Assembly (NCBI RefSeq): GCF_026625705.1
Contig: NZ_CP113059.1
Location: 1,426,001-1,490,000 of the forward strand
Source of the DNA: Pedobacter sp. SL55
GTDB taxonomy: Bacteria; Bacteroidota; Bacteroidia; Sphingobacteriales; Sphingobacteriaceae
Direction of reading: 5' to 3'
DNA length: 64,000 nucleotides
The notes beneath the pieces were generated by a model, which searched no databases, was not told the DNA's origin, and saw only the letters and a list, made by a program, of their open reading frames with translations. Positions 36,326-46,865 of this stretch are shown in pieces (position 1 is the first letter of the stretch; each line of letters starts with the position of its first letter). Made by a program: the position numbers and the translations under genes.

Positions 36326-37006
36326 ATGGATATTTACGGAAACGCCCTTTTAGATTTTCATCAAACCGGCAAAGCCGATATATTGTGGCTGCATAATTCC
36401 TACGATGAACCCGAAGAAATGCCTATTGAAGTTTTCTTTCGTGGCGAAGATGATATGCCCGAGATAGAATTGAAAGCGCTTGGCCTTTGCAAAGGTAAAG
36501 TTTTAGATGTAGGTGCAGGTGTAGGTAGCCACGCACTACTACTTGACCAAAAGAAAATTGACGTAACCGCTATAGATATTTCTCCGATCGCCGTTCAAAT
36601 CATGCAAGAACGTGGCGTAAAAAGTCCCCAATTACAAGATTTCTATAAAGTAAAAGACAAGTATGATACTTTACTGTTTATGATGAACGGAATTGGTCTT
36701 ACTGGAACTTTACAAGGTTTCGAAGATTTTTTGGAACGAGCTAACCAGATGATCAATCCAAAAGGGCAATTACTTTTCGATAGTTCTGATATTTCTTATT
36801 TATATGAGGATATGCCGATGCCAACTAACCAATATTTCGGCGAGATCAGTTTCTGCTACGAGTACAAAAAACAGAAAGGGAGTTGGTTTAACTGGCTTTA
36901 TATAGATCCAGCAACACTACAACGTTTATGTAAAAAGCATGGCTGGAACTGTAAGATTGTTTTTGTGGATGATAACGACCAGTATTTGGCGCAGCTAACC
37001 TTATAG
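36326..37006 (+). CDS. class I SAM-dependent methyltransferase
   Basis: 226 residues. Motif I is V-L-D-V-G-A-G-V-G-S-H-A (about 62-73), followed by V-T-A-I-D-I-S-P-I-A (motif post-I) and D-T-L-L-F-M-M-N-G-I-G (motif II position). The substrate cannot be determined. The protein lacks a signal peptide and is probably cytoplasmic. An inverted low-complexity repeat follows the gene. Confidence 0.9.
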   Translation: MDIYGNALLDFHQTGKADILWLHNSYDEPEEMPIEVFFRGEDDMPEIELKALGLCKGKVLDVGAGVGSHALLLDQKKIDVTAIDISPIAVQIMQERGVKSPQLQDFYKVKDKYDTLLFMMNGIGLTGTLQGFEDFLERANQMINPKGQLLFDSSDISYLYEDMPMPTNQYFGEISFCYEYKKQKGSWFNWLYIDPATLQRLCKKHGWNCKIVFVDDNDQYLAQLTL

Positions 37007-37009
37007 GTT

Positions 37010-37095
37010 ACGATTTTAGATTTACGAAGTACGATTGAAAAGCATGGTGCACAATTAAAGCTAGGTAAATCGTAAATCTAAAATCGTCATTCGTA
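37010..37095. repeat. inverted repeat between convergent genes
   Basis: TACGATTTTAGATTTACGAA near 37010 pairs with GTAAATCTAAAATCGTCATT near 37072. It could form a long hairpin ending both convergent genes. Confidence 0.55.
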
Positions 37096-37097
37096 AA

Positions 37098-38351
37098 TTA
37101 ACTTCTTTCTTCCCAAACTTGCGTTAAATGCACAATGGTCTCTACCGCTTTTACCATATCTTGCACCGCAACCCATTCTTGCTTACCATGAAAAGCATGT
37201 CCGCCGGTAAAAATGTTTGGACAAGGTAAGCCCATGAATGATAAACGAGAACCATCTGTACCGCCTCTAATGCTCCGAGTAATGGGGTTAAGACCCGTTC
37301 TTTTTAAAGCCTCGATACCGTTTGCCATAATTTGAGGGTATTTGTCTAATACCTCTTTCATATTACGGTATTGCTCCTTAATCGTTAAAGTATAGGTAGA
37401 TTTTGGATAGGCTTTCATCACTTCCTTCACGATGTTTTCTAAAGTTTCGCCGTGAGCTTTCAGTAAATCATTATCAAAATCACGAAGAATAAAACTAGCT
37501 TCTGCTTGTTCGGAGGTACCACTCATCCCCACGGGGTGAATAAAACCTTCCTTTTGCGAAGTGCTTTCTGCACTTAACCTGTCTTTCGGTAAAGCACTAA
37601 TCACATCTGCCAAAATTTTAATAGCGCTTTCCATTTTGCCTTTAGCAAAACCTGGGTGTGCACTTACGCCATTAATTACCAGTTTAGCACCATCTGCCGA
37701 GAAAGTTTCGTCTTCTATAGAGCCCAAAGTTTCGCCGTCTATGGTGTAGGCAAAATCGGCTCCTAACTTTTTCAAGTCTACTTTATCTACACCACGGCCA
37801 ATCTCTTCGTCGGGGGTAAATAAAATTTTGATGGTACCATGTTTAATTTGCGGGTTTTGCATGAGGTAAGTAGCTGCCTCCATAATTTCGGCAACACCTG
37901 CTTTATTGTCGGCACCCAATAAAGTTGTACCACTTGCAGTGATAATATCACTGCCTATCTGGTTTTTTAAATCCCTGTGTTCCGAAAGTTTTAACACAAT
38001 GTTGTTATCGTCTGGCAAAACCAAATCTTGCCCTTGGTAATTCTTATGAACAATCGGTTTTACATTTTCTCCACTGCTGTCGGGCGAGGTATCCATGTGC
38101 GAACAAAAGCAAATTACAGGCACTTTTTTGTCAGTAGTTGCATTAATTGTTGCATATACGTAGCCATTTTCGTCTAAATGAGCATCGCTTATGCCAATTG
38201 CTAAAAGTTCATCCACTAAAATTTTTCCTAAATTTTTTTGTTTAGATGTAGAAGGAGTAGTGGTAGAAGATGCGTCAGATTGTGTATCTATTTTTACATA
38301 TTTCATGAACCTTTCGGATACAGAAACACCGTTTAATTTAATTTCTTGCAT
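37098..38351 (-). CDS. pepT: peptidase T (tripeptide aminopeptidase)
   Basis: 417 residues. Zinc ligands and catalytic residues of M20B: S-H-M-D-T-S-P-D (about 83-90), T-L-L-G-A-D-N-K-A-G-V-A (about 144-155), T-P-D-E-E-I-G-R-G (about 180) and Y-T-I-D-G-E. The C-terminal S-I-R-G-G-T-D-G-S-R-L and G-G-H-A-F-H-G are also family marks. PepT removes the N-terminal residue from tripeptides in the cytoplasm. Confidence 0.96.
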   Translation of the reverse strand: MQEIKLNGVSVSERFMKYVKIDTQSDASSTTTPSTSKQKNLGKILVDELLAIGISDAHLDENGYVYATINATTDKKVPVICFCSHMDTSPDSSGENVKPIVHKNYQGQDLVLPDDNNIVLKLSEHRDLKNQIGSDIITASGTTLLGADNKAGVAEIMEAATYLMQNPQIKHGTIKILFTPDEEIGRGVDKVDLKKLGADFAYTIDGETLGSIEDETFSADGAKLVINGVSAHPGFAKGKMESAIKILADVISALPKDRLSAESTSQKEGFIHPVGMSGTSEQAEASFILRDFDNDLLKAHGETLENIVKEVMKAYPKSTYTLTIKEQYRNMKEVLDKYPQIMANGIEALKRTGLNPITRSIRGGTDGSRLSFMGLPCPNIFTGGHAFHGKQEWVAVQDMVKAVETIVHLTQVWEERS

Positions 38352-38425
38352 AAATTCAAAGATATTATTTATTTTTTTGAATAAAGATTATACTTTTGTA
38401 TAGCAAGCACTTAATTTATAACAAC

Positions 38426-39136
38426 TTGAAAAAACGTTACTTAGCTTTATTACTGGTATTATTTACGGTTACAGCATTTGGTCAATCAAACTTTTATAAA
38501 CTAAGTGTAGGTGCGGGAACAGGTGGTACTTACACCTTCACAGATGTTGAAAAAGGTAGTTTCGCTTATGCTACTTATGCTAACTTCGATTATAATTTTA
38601 CTCCTTTTATTACTGGTGGTTTAGAGGTTCAGATGGGGCTATTAAAAGGGGGCAACCGAGATACCGATCCTCATAAAAGAGAGTTTACAAATGCTTATCA
38701 AGCTGTGATGTTAAATGCCAAGTTTAGGGCTGGCGAGTTTACCGATTTTTACTATAGTGATTTTTTAAATTATACCAAAGGCTTTTATCTTGGCATGGGA
38801 GTGGGGTATATTAAAAATAATATGAACGCTATTGTTAGAGAAAAATTAAACGAATCGGGTAGTTTGTATCGCTTCCCAGGAGATGATAAGAGCTCTGGCA
38901 TTGTAATTCCGGTAAATATAGGGATAGATTTCTACTTTCCAGATGGATGGGGCGATATCAGGTATGGCTTAAATATCAATTATCAAACCAACATCGTTTC
39001 TGGCGAAGGCTTAGATGGTTATAATGATCCGAAAACAACGTTTAAAAATAACGCAGCAGACATTTATAATTTCTTGTCTGTTGGCTTTAAATATAACTTT
39101 GGGCCTAAAGGTTTAACTAACAAAACAATTAGGTAG
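38426..39136 (+). CDS. outer-membrane beta-barrel protein
   Basis: 236 residues from a TTG at 38426, chosen because it gives a normal signal peptide (K-K-R-Y-L-A-L-L-L-V-L-F-T-V-T-A-F-G-Q). An upstream TTG at 38396 would add ten residues before the signal; no ATG is in frame. The mature part has alternating strands such as Y-T-F-T-D-V-E and Y-N-F-T-P-F-I-T-G-G-L-E-V-Q, ending F-L-S-V-G-F-K-Y-N-F-G, as in OprF/OmpA-like barrels. A TACTTTTG box (about 38390-38397) lies just upstream. Confidence 0.8.
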   Translation: MKKRYLALLLVLFTVTAFGQSNFYKLSVGAGTGGTYTFTDVEKGSFAYATYANFDYNFTPFITGGLEVQMGLLKGGNRDTDPHKREFTNAYQAVMLNAKFRAGEFTDFYYSDFLNYTKGFYLGMGVGYIKNNMNAIVREKLNESGSLYRFPGDDKSSGIVIPVNIGIDFYFPDGWGDIRYGLNINYQTNIVSGEGLDGYNDPKTTFKNNAADIYNFLSVGFKYNFGPKGLTNKTIR

Positions 39137-39219
39137 TTATCGCTTTTCCAAAATTTTGGATACAGATTGTCTCTTCTAAAAAAACAAAGATTATTTTTAT
39201 ATCTCAATCATTTTAAAAA

Positions 39220-40962
39220 ATGAGGATATACTTTTCTTTACTTTTTGTTTTTATGAGCACTATCAGTTTTGCCCAGCTAACACCTTACGAAAAAAGCGAT
39301 AAGGTGGCTACAGCTACCTATAATGAGGCTATCGCTTATTATCAACTTTTGGCTAAGACTTTTCCCAAACAAGCAAAACTGTTGACCTACGGACAAACGG
39401 ATTTTGGCAAACCGCTACATTTATTGGTGCTTAGCAGCGATGGTATTTTTGATCCTGCTAAAATTAAACAAGCCGATAAAGCAACACTTTTGATTAACAA
39501 TGGCATTCATTCAGGAGAGCCAGAAGGCATTGATGCTTCGATGATGTTGGCAAGGGATCTGCTCAAAAACAAGCAGTTGCCCAATAATGTGGTCATTTGT
39601 ATTATCCCCATTTATAATATTGATGGTGCTTTTAACCGTACGGCTACTTCTAGAGCGAACCAAAATGGGCCATTGGCTTATGGCTTTAGGGGAAACAGTA
39701 AAAACTACGATTTGAATCGTGATTTTATTAAAACCGACTCACAAAACTCTTATAGTTTTCAGCAGATTTTTAACGCTTGGCAGCCCGAAATTTTTGTAGA
39801 TACCCATACCAGTAATGGAGCAGATTATCAGTACACGATGACTTTGATACCTACGCAAAAAGATAAGCTGAACCCAACTTTGACAGGCTACCTTACCCAA
39901 ACCATGTTGCCCTACCTATATGCTGAAATGAAGGCCAAAGGGTTTGAATTAATCCCATACGTAAATTCAGTAAAAGAAACTCCTGACAACGGTATTAGCG
40001 GTTTTATGGAAAGTCCAAGGTATAGCACTGGTTATGCGGCGCTGCACAACACCATCGGCTTTATGCCCGAAACGCACATGTTGAAACCTTATGATAAACG
40101 TGTAGAATCTACCTATAAATTGCTGCAAACCTATATAGATGTTGTAGAAAGAGACGCAAAAATAATAGGTGAGAATAAGAAAAAAGCAGATAATGCTATT
40201 GCAAAGCAAAAGACTTTTATCTTAGATTGGAAACTGAACAGAGATAAATTTGACGAAATTGAATTTAAAGGTTATGCCGCAAAGTACAAGCCCAGCGAAG
40301 TAAGTGGTTTACAAAGGCTGTATTACGACCGCAACGAGCCTTATACCAAAACCATTAAACAATGGAATAGTTTTGAGCCTCTTTTAACGGTTGAAAAGCC
40401 CATTGCCTACCTTATTCCGAAAGCCTGGACAAAAGTTGTACAACTTCTAAAACTCAATAATGTACAAATAAACGAGCTAAAAGAAGATGTAAAGCTGCCG
40501 CTCGAAATGTACTACATTACGGGTATGCAAACTGCCCAAAAGCCTTTTGAAGGACATTATTTACATTCTGCCGTTAAATTAGAAGCTAAGCAGCAAACCG
40601 TCAATTGCTATGCGGGCGATTATGTGGTTTACGTTAATCAAAAAACAAACAGGTACATTGTAGAAACCTTAGAGCCGCAAGCGCCTGATTCGTTCTTCAA
40701 TTGGAATTTCTTCGATTCTATTCTAGGGCAAAAGGAGCATTTTTCTTCGTACATTTTTGAAGACACCGCGGCAGATTTGCTAAAGAAAAATCCAGCCTTA
40801 AAGCAAAAGCTAGAAGAAGAAAAGGCAAAAAATCCGGCCTTAGCCGAAAATGCCTTTGCCCAATTGGAGTTTGTTTATAAAAATTCTGAATATTTTGAAC
40901 CAACTTTTATGCGCTATCCCATTGGAAGGTTGGTAAAAGATACCAAGCTTGCTCTAAAATAA
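39220..40962 (+). CDS. M14 family zinc carboxypeptidase
   Basis: 580 residues with a signal peptide (to about S-F-A-Q). Zinc ligands in N-N-G-I-H-S-G-E-P-E-G (H-x-x-E) and D-T-H-T-S-N (the late His) define the M14 carboxypeptidase fold; N-L-N-R-D-F-style substrate-binding Y-D-L-N-R-D lies between. A lengthy C-terminal domain follows. It is probably a periplasmic peptidase; substrate specificity is not readable. Confidence 0.92.
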   Translation: MRIYFSLLFVFMSTISFAQLTPYEKSDKVATATYNEAIAYYQLLAKTFPKQAKLLTYGQTDFGKPLHLLVLSSDGIFDPAKIKQADKATLLINNGIHSGEPEGIDASMMLARDLLKNKQLPNNVVICIIPIYNIDGAFNRTATSRANQNGPLAYGFRGNSKNYDLNRDFIKTDSQNSYSFQQIFNAWQPEIFVDTHTSNGADYQYTMTLIPTQKDKLNPTLTGYLTQTMLPYLYAEMKAKGFELIPYVNSVKETPDNGISGFMESPRYSTGYAALHNTIGFMPETHMLKPYDKRVESTYKLLQTYIDVVERDAKIIGENKKKADNAIAKQKTFILDWKLNRDKFDEIEFKGYAAKYKPSEVSGLQRLYYDRNEPYTKTIKQWNSFEPLLTVEKPIAYLIPKAWTKVVQLLKLNNVQINELKEDVKLPLEMYYITGMQTAQKPFEGHYLHSAVKLEAKQQTVNCYAGDYVVYVNQKTNRYIVETLEPQAPDSFFNWNFFDSILGQKEHFSSYIFEDTAADLLKKNPALKQKLEEEKAKNPALAENAFAQLEFVYKNSEYFEPTFMRYPIGRLVKDTKLALK

Positions 40963-41022
40963 AAAATAGCTGTGTTATTGCCGACGTGTTATTGGCTAGT
41001 GCTTTTTTTGCTAAACTTGTAA

Positions 41023-42123
41023 ATGCAATTGTTACAAAATCAAAACCCATATCTCCCAACGGGATTAAAATTTCAACAAGATATTTTGTTCGAAAATGGG
41101 TTGATTAAAGAAATTAAATCAAATTCAGCAAATGTAAAACCACAAAGCGGCTATATTCTTCCTGGATTTATTGACCTACAGATTTACGGCGCCGCAGGGA
41201 AGCTGTTTTCTGCCGAGCCAAGTTTAGATAGCATTCGGATAATTGAAGATCAGTTGTTACAACAAGGCACAACTGGTTTTTTGATTTGTTTGGCCACCAA
41301 TACGCCAGAAGTTTTTAATCAATGCATTGCTGTAATTAAGGAGTATAGAAAGGGCGCCAGAAATTGCTTGGGGCTGCATTTGGAAGGGCCTTTTATCAAC
41401 CCCGAAAAAAGAGGAGCACACGTTAAGGAATATATCCGTAAAGCGAGCTTAGATGAAATTAAATCATTGTTAGATTTTGGCGATGGTACCATCAAGATGA
41501 TGACCTTGGCGCCTGAACTACAAGATGATGATGTAATTCAGTATCTGTTAGATAATGAGGTGGTGGTATCATTAGGGCATAGTAGTGCTACGTTTCAGCA
41601 AGCTACAAAAGCTTACAACCAAGGCATCCAAACCACCACGCATTTGTTCAATGCCATGTCGCCTTTGCAACATCGTGCTCCAGGCATTCCAACGGCGGTT
41701 TTTAACCATCCAAAGGCTATGGCAAGTATCATTGCTGACGGGTTGCACGTAGATTTTGAAGTGGTAAACTTGGCCGCAAAAGTAATGAAAGACCGACTTT
41801 TTCTCATTACAGATGCCGTAACCGAATGCAGCTCGGGGCCATACCAACACGTTGCTATAGATGGCAAGTTTGTAATGCCAGATGGAACCTTATCAGGCTC
41901 GGCAATGACCATGCTGCAATCGGTAAAAAACTGCGTGGAGCATTGTGATATTTCCTTGTCAGATGCAATTAACATGGCTACCTATTATCCAGCAAAGCTG
42001 ATTAAAAAAGAAAAAGAACTAGGCCAGCTAAGTGTTGGCACGCAAGCAAATTTTGTAGTGCTAAATGAAAAAATGCAAATAGAACAGGTATTTTACAAAG
42101 GCGAAGAAATTAAACTTAGTTAA
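41023..42123 (+). CDS. nagA: N-acetylglucosamine-6-phosphate deacetylase
   Basis: 366 residues. The metal-binding and catalytic motifs are H-L-E-G-P-F (about 120-125), S-L-G-H-S-S-A (about 181-187), T-T-H-L-F-N-A-M-S (about 202-210) and L-I-T-D-A-V-T (about 262-268). NagA deacetylates GlcNAc-6-P so that NagB can feed it to glycolysis or wall recycling. A TAAACTTG box lies 4 nt before the start codon. Confidence 0.95.
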   Translation: MQLLQNQNPYLPTGLKFQQDILFENGLIKEIKSNSANVKPQSGYILPGFIDLQIYGAAGKLFSAEPSLDSIRIIEDQLLQQGTTGFLICLATNTPEVFNQCIAVIKEYRKGARNCLGLHLEGPFINPEKRGAHVKEYIRKASLDEIKSLLDFGDGTIKMMTLAPELQDDDVIQYLLDNEVVVSLGHSSATFQQATKAYNQGIQTTTHLFNAMSPLQHRAPGIPTAVFNHPKAMASIIADGLHVDFEVVNLAAKVMKDRLFLITDAVTECSSGPYQHVAIDGKFVMPDGTLSGSAMTMLQSVKNCVEHCDISLSDAINMATYYPAKLIKKEKELGQLSVGTQANFVVLNEKMQIEQVFYKGEEIKLS

Positions 42124-42236
42124 CATAAATAGGTCGCCATTTACTTTACAGGCACAAAATAAATGACGGCCATTTATGATATGTTTGAGACGTAAATTAT
42201 TGATAAACAAATACCCAAAACTCTCCTTGGTTAAGC

Positions 42237-45200
42237 TTAATTTCCTCCTCTAGATCTTAAACTAGGATTGACGAATGCATGTTGCATTTTACTCAATAAA
42301 ATATTGTCGGTGCTTACACCACAAGTATTTGTTATTTTCCATTGTAGCTCGGCTTTGTTTCCTGAGTTGAGTAAAATATTGGTGTTGTACGCACCAACGT
42401 TAGTAATAGTAACGTCTCCAGATATCACTATCCATTCTCCAGTAGCACTCGCTGGATAATTTGCCGCCATTGTAAAACTTATTGGATAATTACCAGACTT
42501 TTGCTGATCAGCACCTGCATTTGCCACTACTGGTTGTTCGATTACTACTTGAGCTAATGTTCTTACTGGGCTCACACAACCAGTAGTGGCAACAATCAGT
42601 TCTGCGTAATAATTGCCAGTAGCTACCAAGTCTCCAGCATTTAATGGTGTACCGCCTGTTGCGGTGGCAAACCATCTTAACGTAGCTCCTCGTAGAGTCA
42701 TTTCATCATTTGTGGTTGCATCTACAGGTAAGCTTCCAACGGTTCTGTTATCTGTACTGCAGTAACGGTAGGCATTTGGAGCACTGCTAATCACTACATT
42801 TTTTGGTCGGTATGAAACGGTAATTTGATCTTCACGGATGCACTGCTGGCCAACGGGTAAGGTTGGGTCGTAAATAATCTCGGCTTTGTAAGTGCCATCG
42901 TAACCAAAGTTTCTAACATCAATAGTGGTCGTATTGGATGGTACATTTAAATTCACAAATATGCCCGAGCTATTTTGCTTATACCATGTGTAGCTGCTTG
43001 TTGGTCCACCAGAAAAGTCAGCAGTTAATTGGTAACTATTTGGGACGCTATCATCTATAGTGGCGCAAGAAAAACTATCCGATAATCCAATCAAACCTGG
43101 TGTTTGCCCAGGAATGGCACTTACATTTTGGTTGTTGCCAAGTTGCGTGCTGTTAGCATATAAAAGTAGAGGAGCATTAGATGCAATAATACCACCTATC
43201 CTCACAAAATCATACTTGTTATTGCCACTTGCATTTCCGTAATTGATGGTTGCCTGTGTCGTTTGCGTAACTCCTGTTTCTCCTCCAACACGCAAAGAGT
43301 TAAAGGCGCAAGGCGATCCATTTATAATAAGATCATCGGTGATAGTTTGTGTGGAGCCCGTTTGCAGGTTAAGTGTAAGGCCGATTGGTTTTAAAATTAA
43401 AGTGTTAAAGGTGTTGTTGTTGTTTATTGTTCTGGATTGGCTTAAGTTGAGTTCATTAGCTACAATACCACCTTGTATAAAATTAGACGTACCTGCATGT
43501 GCAACAATAGGAACTACGATTTTCCCGTAAACGTCATTTGTTTTACCTGTAAAATTTCCTAGCACATTAATGGTAGAGCCCGTAGCCAGCAAAGTTGCGG
43601 TAGATAAATTATAATGTGCCCAATCTCTGAGTGTAATTACGCTATTGCGAATATCAACAGAGCGATAATCAGAAGGGTCGTTGGAAATAAAGTCTTGAGT
43701 TAAATTCATTACAACGTTTATTGCCTTAAAGTCGCCTTTGCGCAACCATATTCCTTTTGCATTTATTGTGTTTACATTTAAGGTAGTCGCTACGCCATTC
43801 AATTCGTATTCTGCCTGTGCAATGCCATCTCCATCCCATAAAGTGGCATTGGCGGTAACTGTGCCCCCCGTTTGTATAAACTTTTCGCGAAATCTCATGT
43901 TGCCATTAAATACCCAATTTGCATTCGGACTGTTAACAGTGAGGTAGTCGAACTTGGCTATTTGGTTGGTGGTTAATTGTCCATCATTTACATCTCCCAA
44001 TAGATTTAGCCTATTGATATACATATTACTGCCTAATTGTATGGTGTTTCCATAAGCATTGGCCATGGTGTTGATATCATTGACGATCGTAATTCCGTTA
44101 GGAGCATCTGCGTGTGCAATTAAATTGTTGAAATTAGCAGGGATGTCGATAATGTTTATAGGTAGATTACCAGTAGAGAAACTATTGAAATGTACGTTAT
44201 CGTAACGGGTGGGTACGCAACCACCTGGAGACGGCGTTCCATTGCTATTAGTAGTCCAGTTTAAGCCGTTATTCCAGTTGTTGTCAGCTATACCTATCCA
44301 ATAAAGTTCTTTGGTTGCTGTTGGTGTAAAAATCCAATTAGTTACATCTGGTCCTTGTACTCCGGTGGCATTGTATGTAACTCCTGTAGTATTATCTGCA
44401 TTTACGCCAGTCATCCAAACGTTCGGAATACTAATATTGTTTAGCGCTTTAAAAATGAAACTTTGACCAACAGTTTTATTGTTTACATGCATTTCCATTA
44501 GCCCCATGCAATCGGCTGTATTTGAAATAAAGTTTTGATTAACCGTAAGCCTAACGCCATTATCGGCTCTAACTACTGCGTTGGCTTTTACTTCGATAAC
44601 ATTAGCGGTTAAATTGCCTGAGAAGTAGAGGTCTAACCTACCAATAGTTGGCATAGCATATAGCCTATTTACAGTGTTGTTGGGGTTTACAAAGCGTGCA
44701 AGTCTTGAGTAGATATTGATGTTGTGGTAGTTTACGTTTACACCTGTAAAATCATAACCTATCGCTTGGGCATTACCAGCCGGATTAATCGTTACATCGT
44801 AATAAGTATAATCGTTTCCGGCATTGAACCATCCGTTTGCATTCCTCATAGTTATGTGAGATGTACCAGCATTGAGTGTGCCGCCCGAAGGATAAGACCA
44901 CTCATATAATGCATATATAAGCGAGCTTCCAAAAATTAAGTGTCTATTGTTGGGCGAAACCGGATAGGTGTAATAGTCGGGCAAGAAGTTATCTCCGATG
45001 TAAACTTCCTTGCTATTGGTATTCAAGGTTCCGCTATTGAAATACAAGTTGGCGCCAGTAGTTAATTTGTCTTGTAGTGTCCATCCGCCTGCTCCTCTAA
45101 AATGAATGTTTTTACTGAAAATGGAATTATTAGAGGTGATTGTTTCTCCCAAGGTTGGCGAGTAGAAGTAAGCTACATCGTTAACTGTAACGCCGCTTTT

Positions 45201-46865
45201 CATATACCATGAACCATAGCAGTTGATACCTAGATTGTTTGCAGAACCTAAAGTGAAGCTGGCTTTTGGAAAGCTATTGGCAATGGTAATATTGTGAAAG
45301 TATGCTGGTACGCCTGTAATGTTCACTGTAGTTCCAGTTACTATCGAGTTAGCATCGAAAAACACATTGTCGTATTGTGAAGGGATACAATAACCTCCCG
45401 CACCTCCCGAGCTCGATGCCCAGTTCAATTGCGTATTCCACTGGTTGTCGCCCGCGGTACCAACCCAGTAGATATCTTTTGCTGCAGGTTGAATAAAGTT
45501 GATTAGTCCACTATTTCCTCCGTTATCAACACCAGTTACATTTACGGTTTGAGTAAGTACATTAATTGAGCTTATCCTAGCATTGGTTAAGTTAATCGGG
45601 GCGCCTGTTTGGTTATTCAGTTTGGCGGTGTAGCCTGCTTGATAACAATACATCTGATAAAAGCCAGTACAGTCTGGCGTACGGTCAATCAGCTGCTGCG
45701 TAATAGCTAACTCTGTATTAAATTGTAATAAATAATTGGCTGAAGGCGCTAAGGTTAATTTGCCTACATTAGTGTTAGTAAGGAAATAACCGCCACTTAC
45801 AGTGAAATACAACTCATTAATTGTAGAGCCCCATCCAGCTATCGCTGGAGTTGAATTCTGATTGGTATTGTCAATAAAAACCTTGTTTACTGTGGTACCA
45901 TCTTTAGTTCTAAACTCGTTGCCCGTTATGTGAAACTCAGCATTACCAGCATTTAAATTGCCAATGTACGACCAATTAAAAGCCGTGAGTATTGCACTAT
46001 TGTTGAGTGTTAATGTTGCTGCCGGATTGCCATTACCTACAACTCCCTCGGCATTAAAGGTTACTAAGCTAGGAAAACTTAAAGGCGTTGTTGAATTTAA
46101 CGTAAACTCTTTGGTATTTACGGTTTGCAATAAGGGCACATTTAATGTAGCGGTTCCATTAATGCTTTGGCCCAAATATGCGGTAAGGTTTAATGTAACT
46201 AAGTTAGGCATGTTGAGCACTGCGCTATTTTGCATTAAAAAAGCGCCACTTTGAAAAACGGTACCGTTATAATTAGTAGTGCCGTTATTGAAATGAGAAA
46301 AATAGCTGTTTATATAATTACCTTCTATATTTAGCGTGCCCATCCCTTGTTTGGTAACGGCTAGGCCGAACGTTGAGCCATTAAGTTGTAATGTGGCAGT
46401 TGTGCTTGTAGGTTGGTCTAAAGTAAGCCCGTTGGTTGCTGAACTACCAAATGCAAGTGCAACTGTTGGCCGCAAGGTCACATTACCGCTTACAGTAATT
46501 CCAAATGCCCCCATAATACGAGGCGAGTTGCTTGCCGTAAGGTTGCTCTCAAAATTTAATGATTTGATGAAAACATTGGCAGTTAAGTTTACCAACGTGC
46601 CCGGCGAACTTGCTGCTGCCGAACCGCTAAATCCTGAAGCCGCATCAAAAATCACATTGGTTTCAGATGTGGGTATAGATGAAGGACTTGTTGGGCCTTG
46701 TGTGCCCGATTGAAAAGACCAATGGGTTAGGTCGTCCCAATTACCAGCTCCGCCAATCCAGTACATAGTTTGCTCTTGTGCTAAAACTGGAAAGATCCAT
46801 ACTAGCAATATTGCTGATAGTACTGTTTTTTTTAGAAAACTTTCAAAATTTATAATTAGTGTCAT
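42237..46865 (-). CDS. very large repeat-containing surface protein
   Basis: 1542 residues with a signal peptide ending near V-L-A-Q-E-Q. Three related blocks begin with Y-W-I/V-G-x-A-G-N/D-x-W, then N-W and later Y-D-N-V-x-F (near residues 35, 465 and 850), separated by long beta-rich stretches full of N, T and G, as in beta-helix adhesins. A C-terminal part has P-x-S-Y-T-W-Y-K and A-N-A-G-A-D-Q-Q, like PKD or Ig-like domains. The end R-S-R-G-G-N is not a T9SS sorting domain. Another frame downstream reads E-E-I-K-L-N-Q-G-E-F-W-V-F-V-Y-Q, so a late frameshift is possible. Probably cell-surface; no enzyme motif seen. Confidence 0.8.
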   Translation of the reverse strand: MTLIINFESFLKKTVLSAILLVWIFPVLAQEQTMYWIGGAGNWDDLTHWSFQSGTQGPTSPSSIPTSETNVIFDAASGFSGSAAASSPGTLVNLTANVFIKSLNFESNLTASNSPRIMGAFGITVSGNVTLRPTVALAFGSSATNGLTLDQPTSTTATLQLNGSTFGLAVTKQGMGTLNIEGNYINSYFSHFNNGTTNYNGTVFQSGAFLMQNSAVLNMPNLVTLNLTAYLGQSINGTATLNVPLLQTVNTKEFTLNSTTPLSFPSLVTFNAEGVVGNGNPAATLTLNNSAILTAFNWSYIGNLNAGNAEFHITGNEFRTKDGTTVNKVFIDNTNQNSTPAIAGWGSTINELYFTVSGGYFLTNTNVGKLTLAPSANYLLQFNTELAITQQLIDRTPDCTGFYQMYCYQAGYTAKLNNQTGAPINLTNARISSINVLTQTVNVTGVDNGGNSGLINFIQPAAKDIYWVGTAGDNQWNTQLNWASSSGGAGGYCIPSQYDNVFFDANSIVTGTTVNITGVPAYFHNITIANSFPKASFTLGSANNLGINCYGSWYMKSGVTVNDVAYFYSPTLGETITSNNSIFSKNIHFRGAGGWTLQDKLTTGANLYFNSGTLNTNSKEVYIGDNFLPDYYTYPVSPNNRHLIFGSSLIYALYEWSYPSGGTLNAGTSHITMRNANGWFNAGNDYTYYDVTINPAGNAQAIGYDFTGVNVNYHNINIYSRLARFVNPNNTVNRLYAMPTIGRLDLYFSGNLTANVIEVKANAVVRADNGVRLTVNQNFISNTADCMGLMEMHVNNKTVGQSFIFKALNNISIPNVWMTGVNADNTTGVTYNATGVQGPDVTNWIFTPTATKELYWIGIADNNWNNGLNWTTNSNGTPSPGGCVPTRYDNVHFNSFSTGNLPINIIDIPANFNNLIAHADAPNGITIVNDINTMANAYGNTIQLGSNMYINRLNLLGDVNDGQLTTNQIAKFDYLTVNSPNANWVFNGNMRFREKFIQTGGTVTANATLWDGDGIAQAEYELNGVATTLNVNTINAKGIWLRKGDFKAINVVMNLTQDFISNDPSDYRSVDIRNSVITLRDWAHYNLSTATLLATGSTINVLGNFTGKTNDVYGKIVVPIVAHAGTSNFIQGGIVANELNLSQSRTINNNNTFNTLILKPIGLTLNLQTGSTQTITDDLIINGSPCAFNSLRVGGETGVTQTTQATINYGNASGNNKYDFVRIGGIIASNAPLLLYANSTQLGNNQNVSAIPGQTPGLIGLSDSFSCATIDDSVPNSYQLTADFSGGPTSSYTWYKQNSSGIFVNLNVPSNTTTIDVRNFGYDGTYKAEIIYDPTLPVGQQCIREDQITVSYRPKNVVISSAPNAYRYCSTDNRTVGSLPVDATTNDEMTLRGATLRWFATATGGTPLNAGDLVATGNYYAELIVATTGCVSPVRTLAQVVIEQPVVANAGADQQKSGNYPISFTMAANYPASATGEWIVISGDVTITNVGAYNTNILLNSGNKAELQWKITNTCGVSTDNILLSKMQHAFVNPSLRSRGGN

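Noticed and set aside
42268..46713. Series of plus-strand frames over the large surface protein
   Set aside because: They are shadows of the minus-strand repeat protein, which has a signal peptide and consistent coding composition.
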